Assembly: GCF_003386535.1 (NCBI RefSeq)
Contig: NZ_QTTN01000028.1
Coordinates: 22,562-86,561 of the forward strand
Direction: 5' to 3'
Origin: Paenibacillus taihuensis
GTDB lineage: Bacteria; Bacillota; Bacilli; Paenibacillales; Paenibacillaceae
DNA: 64,000 nt
Part shown: piece after piece, positions 56,929-64,000 of the stretch
Position numbering within the stretch: the stretch's first letter is position 1
Layout of the letters: each line of letters begins with the position of its first letter
Notes under the pieces: model-generated
What the model was told of the DNA's origin: nothing
The model's database searches: none
The model's input: the letters and a program-made list of their open reading frames with translations, nothing else
Translations under genes and position numbers: made by a program

Positions 56929-58401
56929 ATGCAAATGGATCATACCCGGACCCCGCTGTTCAGCGCGCTGCGCAACCATGCGGCTAATAACCCTGTACAA
57001 TTTCACATTCCCGGACATAAAAAAGGTCTAGGGAGCGATGCAGAATTTCGCGAATTTATCGGTGACAATGCGTTGTCCATCGACCTTATAAATATCGCGC
57101 CGCTCGATGACTTGCACCAGCCGACTGGCGTTATCGAAGAGGCCCAAAAATTGGCAGCCGATGCTTTCGGAGCTGATTATACCTTTTTTTCCGTACAAGG
57201 AACAAGCGGCGCCATCATTACAATGATTATGTCCGTCTGCAATCCGGGCGACAAAATCATCGTGCCGCGCAATATTCACAAATCGGTCATGTCCGCGATT
57301 ATTTTCGCAGGTGCCCGTCCCGTGTTCATTTCGCCTGCCCGCGATTCCAATCTCGGTATCGATCACGGCATCACGACAAAAGCCGTGAAGCGCGCGCTTG
57401 ACCGTCACCATGACGCAAAAGCAGTGCTCGTTATTAACCCGACGTACTATGGTATCTGCGCAGATTTGAAGGAAATCGTAGATCTCGTACACAGCTACGA
57501 TATCCCGGTTCTCGTTGACGAAGCGCATGGCGTGCTCATTCACTTCCACGAGAAGCTTCCGATGTCGGCGATGCAAGCCGGCGCGGATATGGCAGCAACA
57601 AGCGTTCACAAGCTGGGCGGTTCCATGACGCAAAGCTCGGTTCTTAACGTGCGCAAAGGCCGCATTAATCCGCATCGCGTACAGACAATCATGAGTATGC
57701 TAACGTCGACGTCGACCTCGTACATTCTGCTCGCTTCTCTGGACACCACTCGCCGCAACTTGGCGATCAACGGTCATGAGATTGCGGATAAAGCGATCGA
57801 ACTCGCGCAGCATGCACGTGCTGAAATTAACAAAATGCCGGGCCTCTACTGCATCGGCGAAGAAATTCTCGGCGGCGAAGCAACGTACGATTACGATCCG
57901 ACGAAGCTGACCATTCACGTACGCCATCTTGGCATTACTGGCTACGAGACAGAGAACTGGCTGCGCGACCATCACAACATCGAGGTTGAGATGAGCGATA
58001 TGTATAACATTCTCGCACTCGTTACGCCGGGTGATACGTATGACTCCATCGGCACTTTGATACATGCGCTTCGCGATCTGGCAGAGCAGCATAAAGTGAA
58101 TGAAGCGAACGAGCTCATCGTCAAGATTCCAGAGATTCCGCATTTGTCACTGACGCCTCGTGAAGCGTTCTACGCGGAAACAGAAGTCGTGCCGTTCAAG
58201 GAATCGGCTGGCCGGATCATCGCCGAGTTCATCTACGTCTATCCGCCGGGCATCCCGATCCTGCTCCCGGGCGAGGTCATCTCCCAGACGAACATCGACT
58301 ACATCGTCGATCACGTCGAAGTAGGCCTGCCGGTCAAAGGTCCGGAAGACCGCAGCATTCAATATGTAAAGGTAATCGTCGAGGAAGAAGCGATCTCCTA
58401 G
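56929..58401 (+). CDS. speA: Arginine decarboxylase
   Basis: A PLP-dependent fold-III-type Orn/Lys/Arg decarboxylase, 490 residues like B. subtilis SpeA, which makes agmatine for spermidine. It has FHIPGHKKG near residue 25, EEAQKLAADAFGADYTFF and the PLP lysine in TSVHKLGGSMTQ near 227. ATG 56929 is nine bases after AAAGG. Arginine rather than lysine is inferred from length and family. Confidence 0.93.
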   Translation: MQMDHTRTPLFSALRNHAANNPVQFHIPGHKKGLGSDAEFREFIGDNALSIDLINIAPLDDLHQPTGVIEEAQKLAADAFGADYTFFSVQGTSGAIITMIMSVCNPGDKIIVPRNIHKSVMSAIIFAGARPVFISPARDSNLGIDHGITTKAVKRALDRHHDAKAVLVINPTYYGICADLKEIVDLVHSYDIPVLVDEAHGVLIHFHEKLPMSAMQAGADMAATSVHKLGGSMTQSSVLNVRKGRINPHRVQTIMSMLTSTSTSYILLASLDTTRRNLAINGHEIADKAIELAQHARAEINKMPGLYCIGEEILGGEATYDYDPTKLTIHVRHLGITGYETENWLRDHHNIEVEMSDMYNILALVTPGDTYDSIGTLIHALRDLAEQHKVNEANELIVKIPEIPHLSLTPREAFYAETEVVPFKESAGRIIAEFIYVYPPGIPILLPGEVISQTNIDYIVDHVEVGLPVKGPEDRSIQYVKVIVEEEAIS

Positions 58402-58431
58402 TATCTCTCACTTCCGCTCGCATACCTCTTT

Positions 58432-58476
58432 CGCCCCAGCTCTTCTTTTTCACTAAGGAGGCTGGGGCTTTATTTT
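58432..58476 (+). terminator. Terminator of speA
   Basis: GCCCCAGC and GCTGGGGC (58433-58440 with 58461-58468) form the stem, followed by TTTATTTT. Confidence 0.75.
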
Positions 58477-58556
58477 GCCCATGTCCATTTCTTCGAACTT
58501 CCGGTTATTGTCAATGCTGTTGCGATAATGCTATGATGTGGAAGGGGGTGGGCATT

Positions 58557-58976
58557 ATGAGTCAAAGCGCTTACATTAAATTTGTGCAAGGTTCTGCCGT
58601 GGATCATCTCAGCCTAAGCGACGTGAAGGAACGGCTCGGCCGATACAAGGAACAAACATCGCTTACAGGCCAGCAATTGGGCTGGGACTATACCGACGCC
58701 GCATTTCCTTATACGATTGAGACGAAGCCCGGTGAGGAGAATCGGTGGTTTTATTTGAAAGGAACGACGCCGCAGTATAACTATATCCTGTTCGGTGTTG
58801 GCTCAGAGACTAGCGGCGAATCGACAATCTCGCATGTCCAAGTCGTGCTCCCTGATTCTGCGACGCATGGCGACAAGTCGAAAGCGAATGAACTGTGCAA
58901 GTACTTTGCCAAACATCTGCAAGCTGAACTGAAAATGTTTAACGGACGTACCATTTACTATAATCCGCGGAAATAA
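58557..58976 (+). CDS. DUF1885 family protein
   Basis: A 139-residue cytosolic protein of a small Bacilli family, with SAYIKFVQGSAVDHLSLSDVKERLGRY and a C-terminal LPDSATHGDKSKANELCKYFAKHLQ. Function unknown. ATG 58557 has AGGGGGTG seven bases upstream. Its stop codon lies in the first copy of a 54-bp repeat. Confidence 0.85.
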   Translation: MSQSAYIKFVQGSAVDHLSLSDVKERLGRYKEQTSLTGQQLGWDYTDAAFPYTIETKPGEENRWFYLKGTTPQYNYILFGVGSETSGESTISHVQVVLPDSATHGDKSKANELCKYFAKHLQAELKMFNGRTIYYNPRK

Positions 58977-59138
58977 GCGCAAACGGCTGTTGCCATCAGC
59001 GTGGCACAAGCTTACGTTTCGCGGAAATAAGCGCAAACGGCTGTTGCCATCAGCGTGGCACAAGCTTACGTTTCGCGGAAATAAGCGCAAACGGCTGTCG
59101 CCATCATTATGGCAACAGCTTGCGTTTCGCGGAAATAA
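58966..59138. repeat. Three tandem 54-bp palindromic repeats plus partial copy
   Basis: CGCGGAAATAAGCGCAAACG begins at 58966, 59020, 59074 and (truncated) 59128, exactly 54 bases apart. Each unit folds on itself (AAACGGCTGTTGCCA opposite TGGCACAAGCTTACGTTT; TATGGCAACAGCTTGCGTTT in unit 3). The first copy contains the final codons and stop of the DUF1885 gene. Confidence 0.9.
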
Positions 59139-59188
59139 GAAAACTCCGAGGCCATTGGCTTCGGAGTTTCTTGTGTTATTCTTATTGC

Positions 59189-59491
59189 TTACGCTTGTTC
59201 GTTCTCGCGTTGCGCAATTTCTTCGTACAGCTTCGTTACGCGCTCCCACTCGGCATCGTCTTCGATACCAACGAGGAATGCTTCGCCGTCCTCTTCTTCA
59301 ATACGGAAAATAATTCCGTCAGCTTCCGGATCGTTGCGATCCAGCAACACGGAATATACTTGATCTTCGGATTCAAACGTAAATACCATAACCATTTCAC
59401 GTTCTACGCCTTCCTCGTCCGTGACTAGGAATACATGCTCTTCGTGGTCATGATCATGGTTGCAATTCTCATCATGTACGTGTTCGCTCAT
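59189..59491 (-). CDS. DUF1292 family protein
   Basis: A 100-residue acidic protein with a His-rich N-terminus (EHVHDENCNHDHDHEEH) and the DUF1292 core FLVTDEEGVEREMVMVFTF … YSVLLDRNDPEADGIIFRI. Some family members regulate or accompany tRNA-modification genes, but none is adjacent. ATG 59491 follows GAGGG by eight bases. The histidines could bind metal. Confidence 0.9.
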   Translation of the reverse strand: MSEHVHDENCNHDHDHEEHVFLVTDEEGVEREMVMVFTFESEDQVYSVLLDRNDPEADGIIFRIEEEDGEAFLVGIEDDAEWERVTKLYEEIAQRENEQA

Positions 59492-59565
59492 TGAAGGTAC
59501 CCTCATTTCCATTCTTGATTCATTTCATCCGTATCGTAACATGTAAGCATCCTCAGGGTCAAACG

Positions 59566-59600
59566 AAAGCGCCGCAAACCTATATAGGCCGCGGCGCTTC
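59566..59600 (-). terminator. Terminator of the second stalk-domain gene
   Basis: AGCGCCGC and GCGGCGCT form an 8-bp stem, then TTCGTTTG on the minus strand. Confidence 0.6.
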
Positions 59601-59612
59601 GCTCATTTCGTA

Positions 59613-60179
59613 TTAGGACTTGGCTGTTATCGTTTTCTCGGAGACGATCTTCCAATCGTCGCTGCCGGCTAACTTCATATAGAAATTAATCGTATACTTG
59701 CCTGCTTTATCGAATGTATACGTGTAGTCATCCGTCCGGTACCAGAAGTTGTCCTTATCGATGGAGACACTCTTCGATTGAATCGTCTGTTCATCGCCGC
59801 TCGGATCCGCAATCGACACTTTCACTGCGGAGATGTCCGTCAGCAGGTTATCGATTTGAGCGAATACTTTGAACGTGATTTTGTTGCCCTTCGTAACGTT
59901 ACCGAAAATCGTAGAGTCCTGGAACAGGAACATGTGCACGTTCGGCTTGTAAATCGTTACTTTCCTCGAGCTATCATCCCAGTTTACGAGTGCCTGGAGT
60001 GAATTCGCTACCTGTCTTGCGGATAAATACGTCTTCCCGTCTGTGAAAATACCTGCATCGTCAAGCTCGCCGCCATTCACGATTACACGCACCTTCTGCG
60101 ATGCAGAATCCGCGAAAAGCATCGTTCCGCCCCACAGCGACAAGACGAGCGTCAAAAGAAGAAGCTTTCTGAACTTCAT
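59613..60179 (-). CDS. Secreted stalk-domain protein
   Basis: A 188-residue protein with a signal peptide (1-23) and a copper-amine-oxidase N-like segment (about 30-75, TDGKTYLSARQVANSLQALVNWDD), then an Ig-like beta domain (about 80-188). ATG 60179 follows GGAGGT. Second of three stalk-domain genes in the window. Confidence 0.85.
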   Translation of the reverse strand: MKFRKLLLLTLVLSLWGGTMLFADSASQKVRVIVNGGELDDAGIFTDGKTYLSARQVANSLQALVNWDDSSRKVTIYKPNVHMFLFQDSTIFGNVTKGNKITFKVFAQIDNLLTDISAVKVSIADPSGDEQTIQSKSVSIDKDNFWYRTDDYTYTFDKAGKYTINFYMKLAGSDDWKIVSEKTITAKS

Positions 60180-60337
60180 GGCTGCAAACCTCCGTCCGTT
60201 TATATGGTTGTATGGTTATACTCACCAAGTCGTCCAAAGTTGCGCCAATTGAAAACATTTTTTCCTTACCAGATGTTGTCATATCATGCCGAAAACTGCG
60301 CTTGCCCGGGAAATGACAGCTAGTGCCAAGATGCCCG

Positions 60338-60538
60338 TTACACGTAAGTACGGGTCAAAATACAAGGCACGCCTTTGCCAATAGCTCCTGGCTGCTTCAT
60401 GCTTTCGTAATACCGCATCCCTCTCGCACATGGCGTTTTGCATACTGCGCATGTGTCTGACAAGACGAGTTTCAGCACCGCCTGTTTGCGGTCTGAAGCG
60501 CTTTTCTTCTTCTTCGTTGCTTTGCCTTTACCGGCCAT
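60338..60538 (-). CDS. Small Cys- and Lys-rich protein
   Basis: A 66-residue product starting MAGKGKATKKKKS, with a CAVCKTPC cluster and a further Cys near the end. The knuckle suggests zinc binding; the basic N-terminus suggests nucleic acid contact. I know no named family, and both roles are inference. Confidence 0.65.
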   Translation of the reverse strand: MAGKGKATKKKKSASDRKQAVLKLVLSDTCAVCKTPCARGMRYYESMKQPGAIGKGVPCILTRTYV

Positions 60539-60688
60539 AGTTATCCGCACCTGCCTATCTTTACAATCCGTTCATAGCCATCGTATGTGGACGGATGCTC
60601 ATAGGTGCCTGACCAAGGTTTCCCTTTCCATTTGCATGAAGAAATGATAAATTTGAGAGGAACCTATCATCTTAGGAGGACAACCGCC

Positions 60689-61420
60689 TTGGATATCCAA
60701 ATGCTCGGCACGGGCAATGCGTTTGCGAAGCTGTACTTCAATACGAATGCCCTGCTCTATACGGAACAGCACACCATCCTGCTTGATTGCGGCAATACGG
60801 CGCTGTTGTCCATGCACAAACTGGGCAAATCAGTCAGCGATATCGATGCGATTCTAATAAGCCATATTCATGCTGATCATATCGGCGGCATGGAAGAGTT
60901 GGCGTTTCAGATGAAGTTTATCTATAAAAGAAAGCCGCTGCTCTTCATTCCGGAGTCACTCGTGACACCGCTCTGGGAGAGCTCGCTGAAGGGCGGTCTG
61001 CTGCAGGATGAGTGCGGGACGCTTGATGAATATTTTGACGTCAGGCCGATCGTGCCTGGAGTTAAGAACGAGCTGCTTCCTGGACTTGCAGTCGAACCCA
61101 TTCAAACCGACCACATTCCGAACAAAATCAGCTTTTCCTACTATATTAACGAGTCGTTCTTCTACTCTGCCGATATGAAGTTCAACCCGGAGCTGCTGCA
61201 TCAGCTCGTGGATCGCGGATGCAAGACCATCTTCCACGATTGCCAGCTGCGGCCGCCAGGTGTCGTTCATACGACATTGGATGAGCTCTCCTCGCTCCCG
61301 GATCATATTAAGGAGCGAATTTGGCTCATGCACTACGAGGACGTGAAGCCCGATTACGAGGATAAAGCCGGCATTATGAGCTTCGTCGAGCAGCATGTGC
61401 GATATACGATTGAACAATAA
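60689..61420 (+). CDS. MBL-fold metallo-hydrolase (RNase Z-like)
   Basis: A 243-residue metallo-beta-lactamase-fold enzyme. The metal motif is SHIHADHIGG (near 68), with further ligands in QTDHIPNK, YSADMKF and MHYED. Overall form matches the RNase Z/phosphodiesterase subgroup but lacks the long RNase Z exosite arm. TTG 60689 is nine bases after AGGAGG; the frame is open upstream but has no ribosome site. Substrate unknown. Confidence 0.88.
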   Translation: MDIQMLGTGNAFAKLYFNTNALLYTEQHTILLDCGNTALLSMHKLGKSVSDIDAILISHIHADHIGGMEELAFQMKFIYKRKPLLFIPESLVTPLWESSLKGGLLQDECGTLDEYFDVRPIVPGVKNELLPGLAVEPIQTDHIPNKISFSYYINESFFYSADMKFNPELLHQLVDRGCKTIFHDCQLRPPGVVHTTLDELSSLPDHIKERIWLMHYEDVKPDYEDKAGIMSFVEQHVRYTIEQ

Positions 61421-61421
61421 G

Positions 61422-61458
61422 AAAAGCCCGCTTCGATGATTCGATGAGCGGGCTTTTT
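61422..61458. terminator. Bidirectional terminator
   Basis: AAAAGCCCGCT and AGCGGGCTTTT form a perfect 11-bp stem followed by TTTT on the plus strand. It separates the MBL gene from the convergent DUF3892 gene. Confidence 0.9.
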
Positions 61459-61470
61459 TCCATATTGAAC

Positions 61471-61740
61471 TTAGAAGTTTGGCAGCTGATCCAGGTTGTT
61501 CGTCGGATCACCGTCAGCGTTGCCGCGGATGTACGTCTCGCCGTCTCTGCCTTTGAACGCGTTGACACCGGCAATCGTACCGCTCTCCACTTCCGCAAGT
61601 GCTTGCTCGTAGTTCAGCACCCGTCCAGTGGACGTTTGGAACGAGGTTAGATCACCATCGCCATTCTTCTGCACCGCTACGAATGTCTCGCGCTGTTCGC
61701 CAGCTGCTCCTTCGGATTGCTCCGGCATTCTCATGTACAT
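61471..61740 (-). CDS. DUF3892 family protein
   Basis: An 89-residue small protein with FVAVQKNGDGDLTSFQTSTGRVLNYEQALAEVESGTIAGVNAF, the DUF3892 pattern, and the common ending NLDQLPNF. Function unknown. ATG 61740 is seven bases after AAGGAGG. Confidence 0.88.
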   Translation of the reverse strand: MYMRMPEQSEGAAGEQRETFVAVQKNGDGDLTSFQTSTGRVLNYEQALAEVESGTIAGVNAFKGRDGETYIRGNADGDPTNNLDQLPNF

Positions 61741-61840
61741 GGGGATTCCTCCTTTTGGCAAGTATTCTCGTAGCATGGCTGATCTTGGGATGTTTTATAC
61801 AAAAAAATCCGGCATGCCCCTCTGGGGAGCATAACCGGAC

Positions 61841-62056
61841 TTAAGGCGTGTTATCTTCACGTAACGGCGGCTTCATTCTGCCTGTTTCTATTCTGCTTGA
61901 CGATTGCGGTCCCAGTGCTCTTCCTTTATCGGATGAATCATATACGTCGCTAAATACAGAGGTCGAACTCGGCATTGCTGATTCTGACTGTTTGCGCAAG
62001 CAACCCGTGCATACGAACAGGAATAGAACGATGCAGCAGAGCATAATTGTCTTCAA
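61841..62056 (-). CDS. Small lipoprotein
   Basis: About 71 residues with a hydrophobic leader and lipobox CTGC near residue 19, then a Ser/Pro/Arg-rich polar tail. TTG 62056 is eight bases after GGGAG and retains the N-terminal Lys; GTG 62065 abuts the ribosome site. No family recognised. Confidence 0.6.
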   Translation of the reverse strand: MKTIMLCCIVLFLFVCTGCLRKQSESAMPSSTSVFSDVYDSSDKGRALGPQSSSRIETGRMKPPLREDNTP

Positions 62057-62124
62057 GTATACCACTCCCGTATTGAGATGGGACTAGTATACCCGTGAAG
62101 CTAACGAAGCAAACCTTTCCTCAA

Positions 62125-62292
62125 TTACCGTTTGGATGACTTCGCTTCAGGGGGCAGTTTACGCTTCCATACAAAGGCTTCATCATAGGCGATCGAATCA
62201 TTGATGACCATCTTGGCAACACATACGCATACCGTACCGACGATACCGAACAAACCAACCAGCCAAACAACTAAATGAGCAGCTTCCGCCAC
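62125..62292 (-). CDS. Very small membrane protein
   Basis: A 55-residue protein with one membrane helix (about 5-27) and a basic tail. GTG 62292 is eleven bases after AGGGAGG. Presence of a good ribosome site makes this likely real, but there is no homologue I can name. Confidence 0.5.
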   Translation of the reverse strand: MAEAAHLVVWLVGLFGIVGTVCVCVAKMVINDSIAYDEAFVWKRKLPPEAKSSKR

Positions 62293-62381
62293 TAGACAAT
62301 CCGCCTCCCTAAGGATACCTTCCTTTGAATACACCTTATGCGGCGGAATATCGGTTTAGACTAATTTTTTGTGAAAAGTGG

Positions 62382-62410
62382 TTGACATCCATTTTCTCGT
62401 TTGTTATATT
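62382..62410 (+). promoter_or_regulatory. Promoter of tRNA-Val
   Basis: TTGACA (62382-62387), 17 bases, TATATT (62405-62410), about 31 bases before the tRNA. Confidence 0.75.
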
Positions 62411-62440
62411 ATTACTTGTCACTAACGAAACAACTACTAT

Positions 62441-62516
62441 GATCTGTTAGCTCAGCTGGGAGAGCACTATCTTGACAGGGTAGGGGTCAGTGGTTCGAGC
62501 CCACTACAGATCACCA
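62441..62516 (+). tRNA. tRNA-Val (anticodon GAC)
   Basis: A 76-base cloverleaf with acceptor GATCTGT/ACAGATC, D arm, anticodon stem CTATC/GGTAG around loop TTGACAG (anticodon GAC at 62474-62476), T arm with TTCGAGC and an encoded CCA end. It stands alone rather than in a cluster. Confidence 0.95.
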
Positions 62517-62530
62517 TAATTTAAACGTCG

Positions 62531-62558
62531 AAAGCCTTGAGAAATCAAGGCTTTTTTT
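62531..62558 (+). terminator. Terminator of tRNA-Val
   Basis: AAAGCCTTGA and TCAAGGCTTT form a perfect 10-bp stem, followed by TTTTT. Confidence 0.9.
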
Positions 62559-62610
62559 GTTGTTTGGATCGTCAATAATTCTCCTGCTATAATGGACTTG
62601 GTTTAAATCA

Positions 62611-62766
62611 AAAGGAACCATAACTGAAATTGATGAGAAATACGTCAAATACCAGACTCAAATGTACGAGCATATCATCCCTCTGACTGCGATACGTAAT
62701 GTGCAGCTGCAGGCAGCCGAGCGACCAAGGTCAAAAGCAATATATTACGGCGGATCGGCGGGATAA
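62611..62766 (+). pseudogene. Short open frame, possibly a gene remnant
   Basis: In the gene-poor interval 62559-62865, a frame with AAAAGGAACC upstream reads …ITEIDEKYVKYQTQMYEH… to a TAA at about 62766. It has no conventional start with a ribosome site except an internal ATG near residue 15. A promoter-like TTGGAT-18-TATAAT ends near 62592. It could be a degraded gene or a very small protein from an unusual start. Confidence 0.3.
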
Positions 62767-62865
62767 AGAAGCAGCCTCATAAGGGAGGATGGTCCTTGTA
62801 TCTCCCTTATGAGTATTCTTGAATGTGCAAATATCAATGAATGATTAGCTAAAAGACTCGTGCTG

Positions 62866-63492
62866 CTAGTCCTGAGTCCCTGATGATGCAGTACTTCCAT
62901 CGTTATATGACAAACGCTTAGAAAATTCTTCGCCTGTAATATTGCCTGCATAAAACTCCCGGATATCTTCACTCAAAACCTGATAGTAGGCTTTATCTGT
63001 AAACCCAATGAAGACATACTCAGCAGGAGTTGCAGATATAGCACTTAGAATCTCACTGAAAGCATCATCTGAAAGCGAAGAATCGACTCCATTGTACTCT
63101 ACGGAAACATAATCAAAAGCTCCACTCGATGATTCCCCTACAGAGGAGTAAATTTCCGTAACACCATACTTCTTAAGCTTTAAATAAGCATCGTGATAAT
63201 TCATCCCAACTGTTCGAGTCACCACTTGGTTCTTCTTCGTTTGAATATCGACTGTCTTAGTGCTTTGATTCCAAGTGTAAGTAATACCCGCATTTTTCAA
63301 AAGATTAATAGGCAGCATAGTACGGCCATTGTAACTAATAGCCGGTACATCTGATACTTTAACCGGAGTTCCATCTACTGTGAGTCGAATAATATCGTTA
63401 CCTTTGTATGTCCCCCACAAGCTAGCTGCACTTACAACTCCCGATAATGCAATAACGCCAATAACTGTAAGACCAATGATTTTCTTTCTCAT
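62866..63492 (-). CDS. Secreted stalk-domain protein
   Basis: A 208-residue exported protein: signal peptide (1-23), a copper-amine-oxidase N-like segment (about 30-90, YNGRTMLPINLLKNAGITYTWNQSTKTVDI) and an unclassified alpha/beta domain to the end. ATG 63492 has GGGGTG six bases upstream. Third such gene here. Next to an insertion sequence. Confidence 0.85.
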   Translation of the reverse strand: MRKKIIGLTVIGVIALSGVVSAASLWGTYKGNDIIRLTVDGTPVKVSDVPAISYNGRTMLPINLLKNAGITYTWNQSTKTVDIQTKKNQVVTRTVGMNYHDAYLKLKKYGVTEIYSSVGESSSGAFDYVSVEYNGVDSSLSDDAFSEILSAISATPAEYVFIGFTDKAYYQVLSEDIREFYAGNITGEEFSKRLSYNDGSTASSGTQD

Positions 63493-63702
63493 AACCAACA
63501 CCCCTAAAATAGTTACTATGACTACATTCGCTATTATAAGGTGGAATAACCTCCCTGTGAATCTTAAATTTGTGAATTAAGGCAGATTAATAGAGAAATA
63601 GATCACTCGGATATTTTCTATGGTGCTTTTTATTAAGACAACAAAAGCCGCCCCTATCAGGACAATGTCATTAAGTTAAGGTGTTGAACCAAATATCTAT
63701 GC

Positions 63703-63740
63703 AAAGGAGCAGGTTATCGAAAGATAGCCTGCTCCTTTTT
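63703..63740 (+). terminator. Terminator upstream of the transposase
   Basis: AAAGGAGCAGG-TTATC and GATA-CCTGCTCCTTT pair almost perfectly, followed by TTT. Such hairpins near IS ends commonly shield the transposase from outside transcription. Confidence 0.75.
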
Positions 63741-63822
63741 TGCGTGAAAAAGAGTAAAAGAACTTGACAAGCAGTTGAAAATGTGTGGCGAAGCCCCTTG
63801 AAAAAACGAGGAGGTTTCGCCC

Positions 63823-64000
63823 ATGAATACGTACGCGAATTCACTAAAACAAAAGCTGACATCCCTTATTCAAGAAATGTCAGCCGCACCAGCACTGTAT
63901 GTCAAAAACCCCGAAAAAGACTTTACGCGAAAGAAAAAGTTACCCTTTGAAACGGTTATGCAGCTCCTGATCTCAATGGGCGGAAACAGCCTATACAAGG
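63823..64000 (+). CDS. IS4-family transposase, 5' part only
   Basis: The first 59 codons from ATG 63823 (MNTYANSLKQKLTSLIQEMS … FTRKKKLPFETVMQLLISMGGNSL) match the N-terminal region of Firmicute IS4-family transposases. The catalytic DDE region is beyond the window. An AGGAGG lies eight bases before the ATG. Confidence 0.75.
   Translation, partial: MNTYANSLKQKLTSLIQEMSAAPALYVKNPEKDFTRKKKLPFETVMQLLISMGGNSLYK

Larger units (their letters stand above)
63650..64000 (+). mobile_element. Left end of an IS4-family insertion sequence (cut by window edge)
   Basis: The element appears to begin near GCCGCCCCTATCAGGACAATG, includes a strong internal terminator and reads into a transposase that continues past 64000. 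Exact terminal repeat and target duplication cannot be defined without the right end. Confidence 0.6.

Noticed and set aside
58803..59313. Repetitive basic peptides encoded across the 54-bp repeats
   Set aside because: Product of the 18-codon period; no ribosome site and overlap with real genes on both sides.

Overview
The window looks like chromosome from an endospore-forming Firmicute of the Paenibacillaceae (Paenibacillus or a close relative). The evidence is the conserved core order, read on the minus strand from about 22.2 kb down to 0.1 kb: yqhV, spoIIIAA-AH, accBC, asp23-amaP-DUF2273, nusB, folD, xseAB, ispA, dxs, tlyA, argR, recN, spoIVB, spo0A. SplB, Spo0A boxes, AAGGAGG ribosome sites, frequent TTG/GTG starts and several copper-amine-oxidase-N ('stalk') domain proteins fit the same group. 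No 16S or whole-genome comparison was possible.

Regions. (1) 0.1-5.5 kb: spo0A with a B. subtilis-like dual promoter, spoIVB, recN, argR and an uncharacterised 160-residue membrane protein. The last three look like one transcription unit whose promoter carries three adjacent LexA-like boxes. (2) 5.6-16 kb: housekeeping genes for rRNA methylation, isoprenoid precursors, exonuclease VII, one-carbon metabolism, transcription antitermination, Asp23/AmaP envelope proteins and acetyl-CoA carboxylase. (3) 16.1-22.2 kb: the complete eight-gene spoIIIA operon plus yqhV. (4) 22.4-24.7 kb, plus strand: phosphosulfolactate synthase and phosphatase (spore sulfolactate) and a DUF441 membrane protein. (5) 24.7-25.1 kb: a gene-free tandem array of 51-bp repeats. 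(6) 25.1-33.6 kb: a KAS II paralogue divergent from an MmyB-type regulator, then aspartokinase II, EF-P, an Xaa-Pro peptidase, AroQ, YqhR, YqhQ and MntR. (7) 33.8-41.2 kb: spore photoproduct lyase, CcdA, a Zur-controlled zinc ABC importer, T-box-controlled metG and yidD. (8) 41.5-44.6 kb: an oxidoreductase / AraC regulator / oxidoreductase operon, probably sugar or polyol catabolism. (9) 44.7-58.4 kb: accessory genes, namely a secreted stalk/PKD protein, an RND efflux pump divergent from an ABC exporter with a TetR regulator, two MFS transporters and arginine decarboxylase. (10) 58.5-64 kb: small conserved proteins, 54-bp palindromic repeats, an MBL hydrolase, tRNA-Val, a stalk protein and the start of an IS4-type insertion sequence cut by the window edge.

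Most of the window is ordinary core genome. The best candidates for something undescribed are the LexA-box-controlled unit orf160-argR-recN, the two codon-length-periodic intergenic repeat families, the repeated GCGACA sites before the oxidoreductase operon, and the paired palindromes flanking the ABC/TetR efflux promoter. Starts were reassigned wherever a Shine-Dalgarno sequence pointed to another codon; regulatory sites were read by eye.
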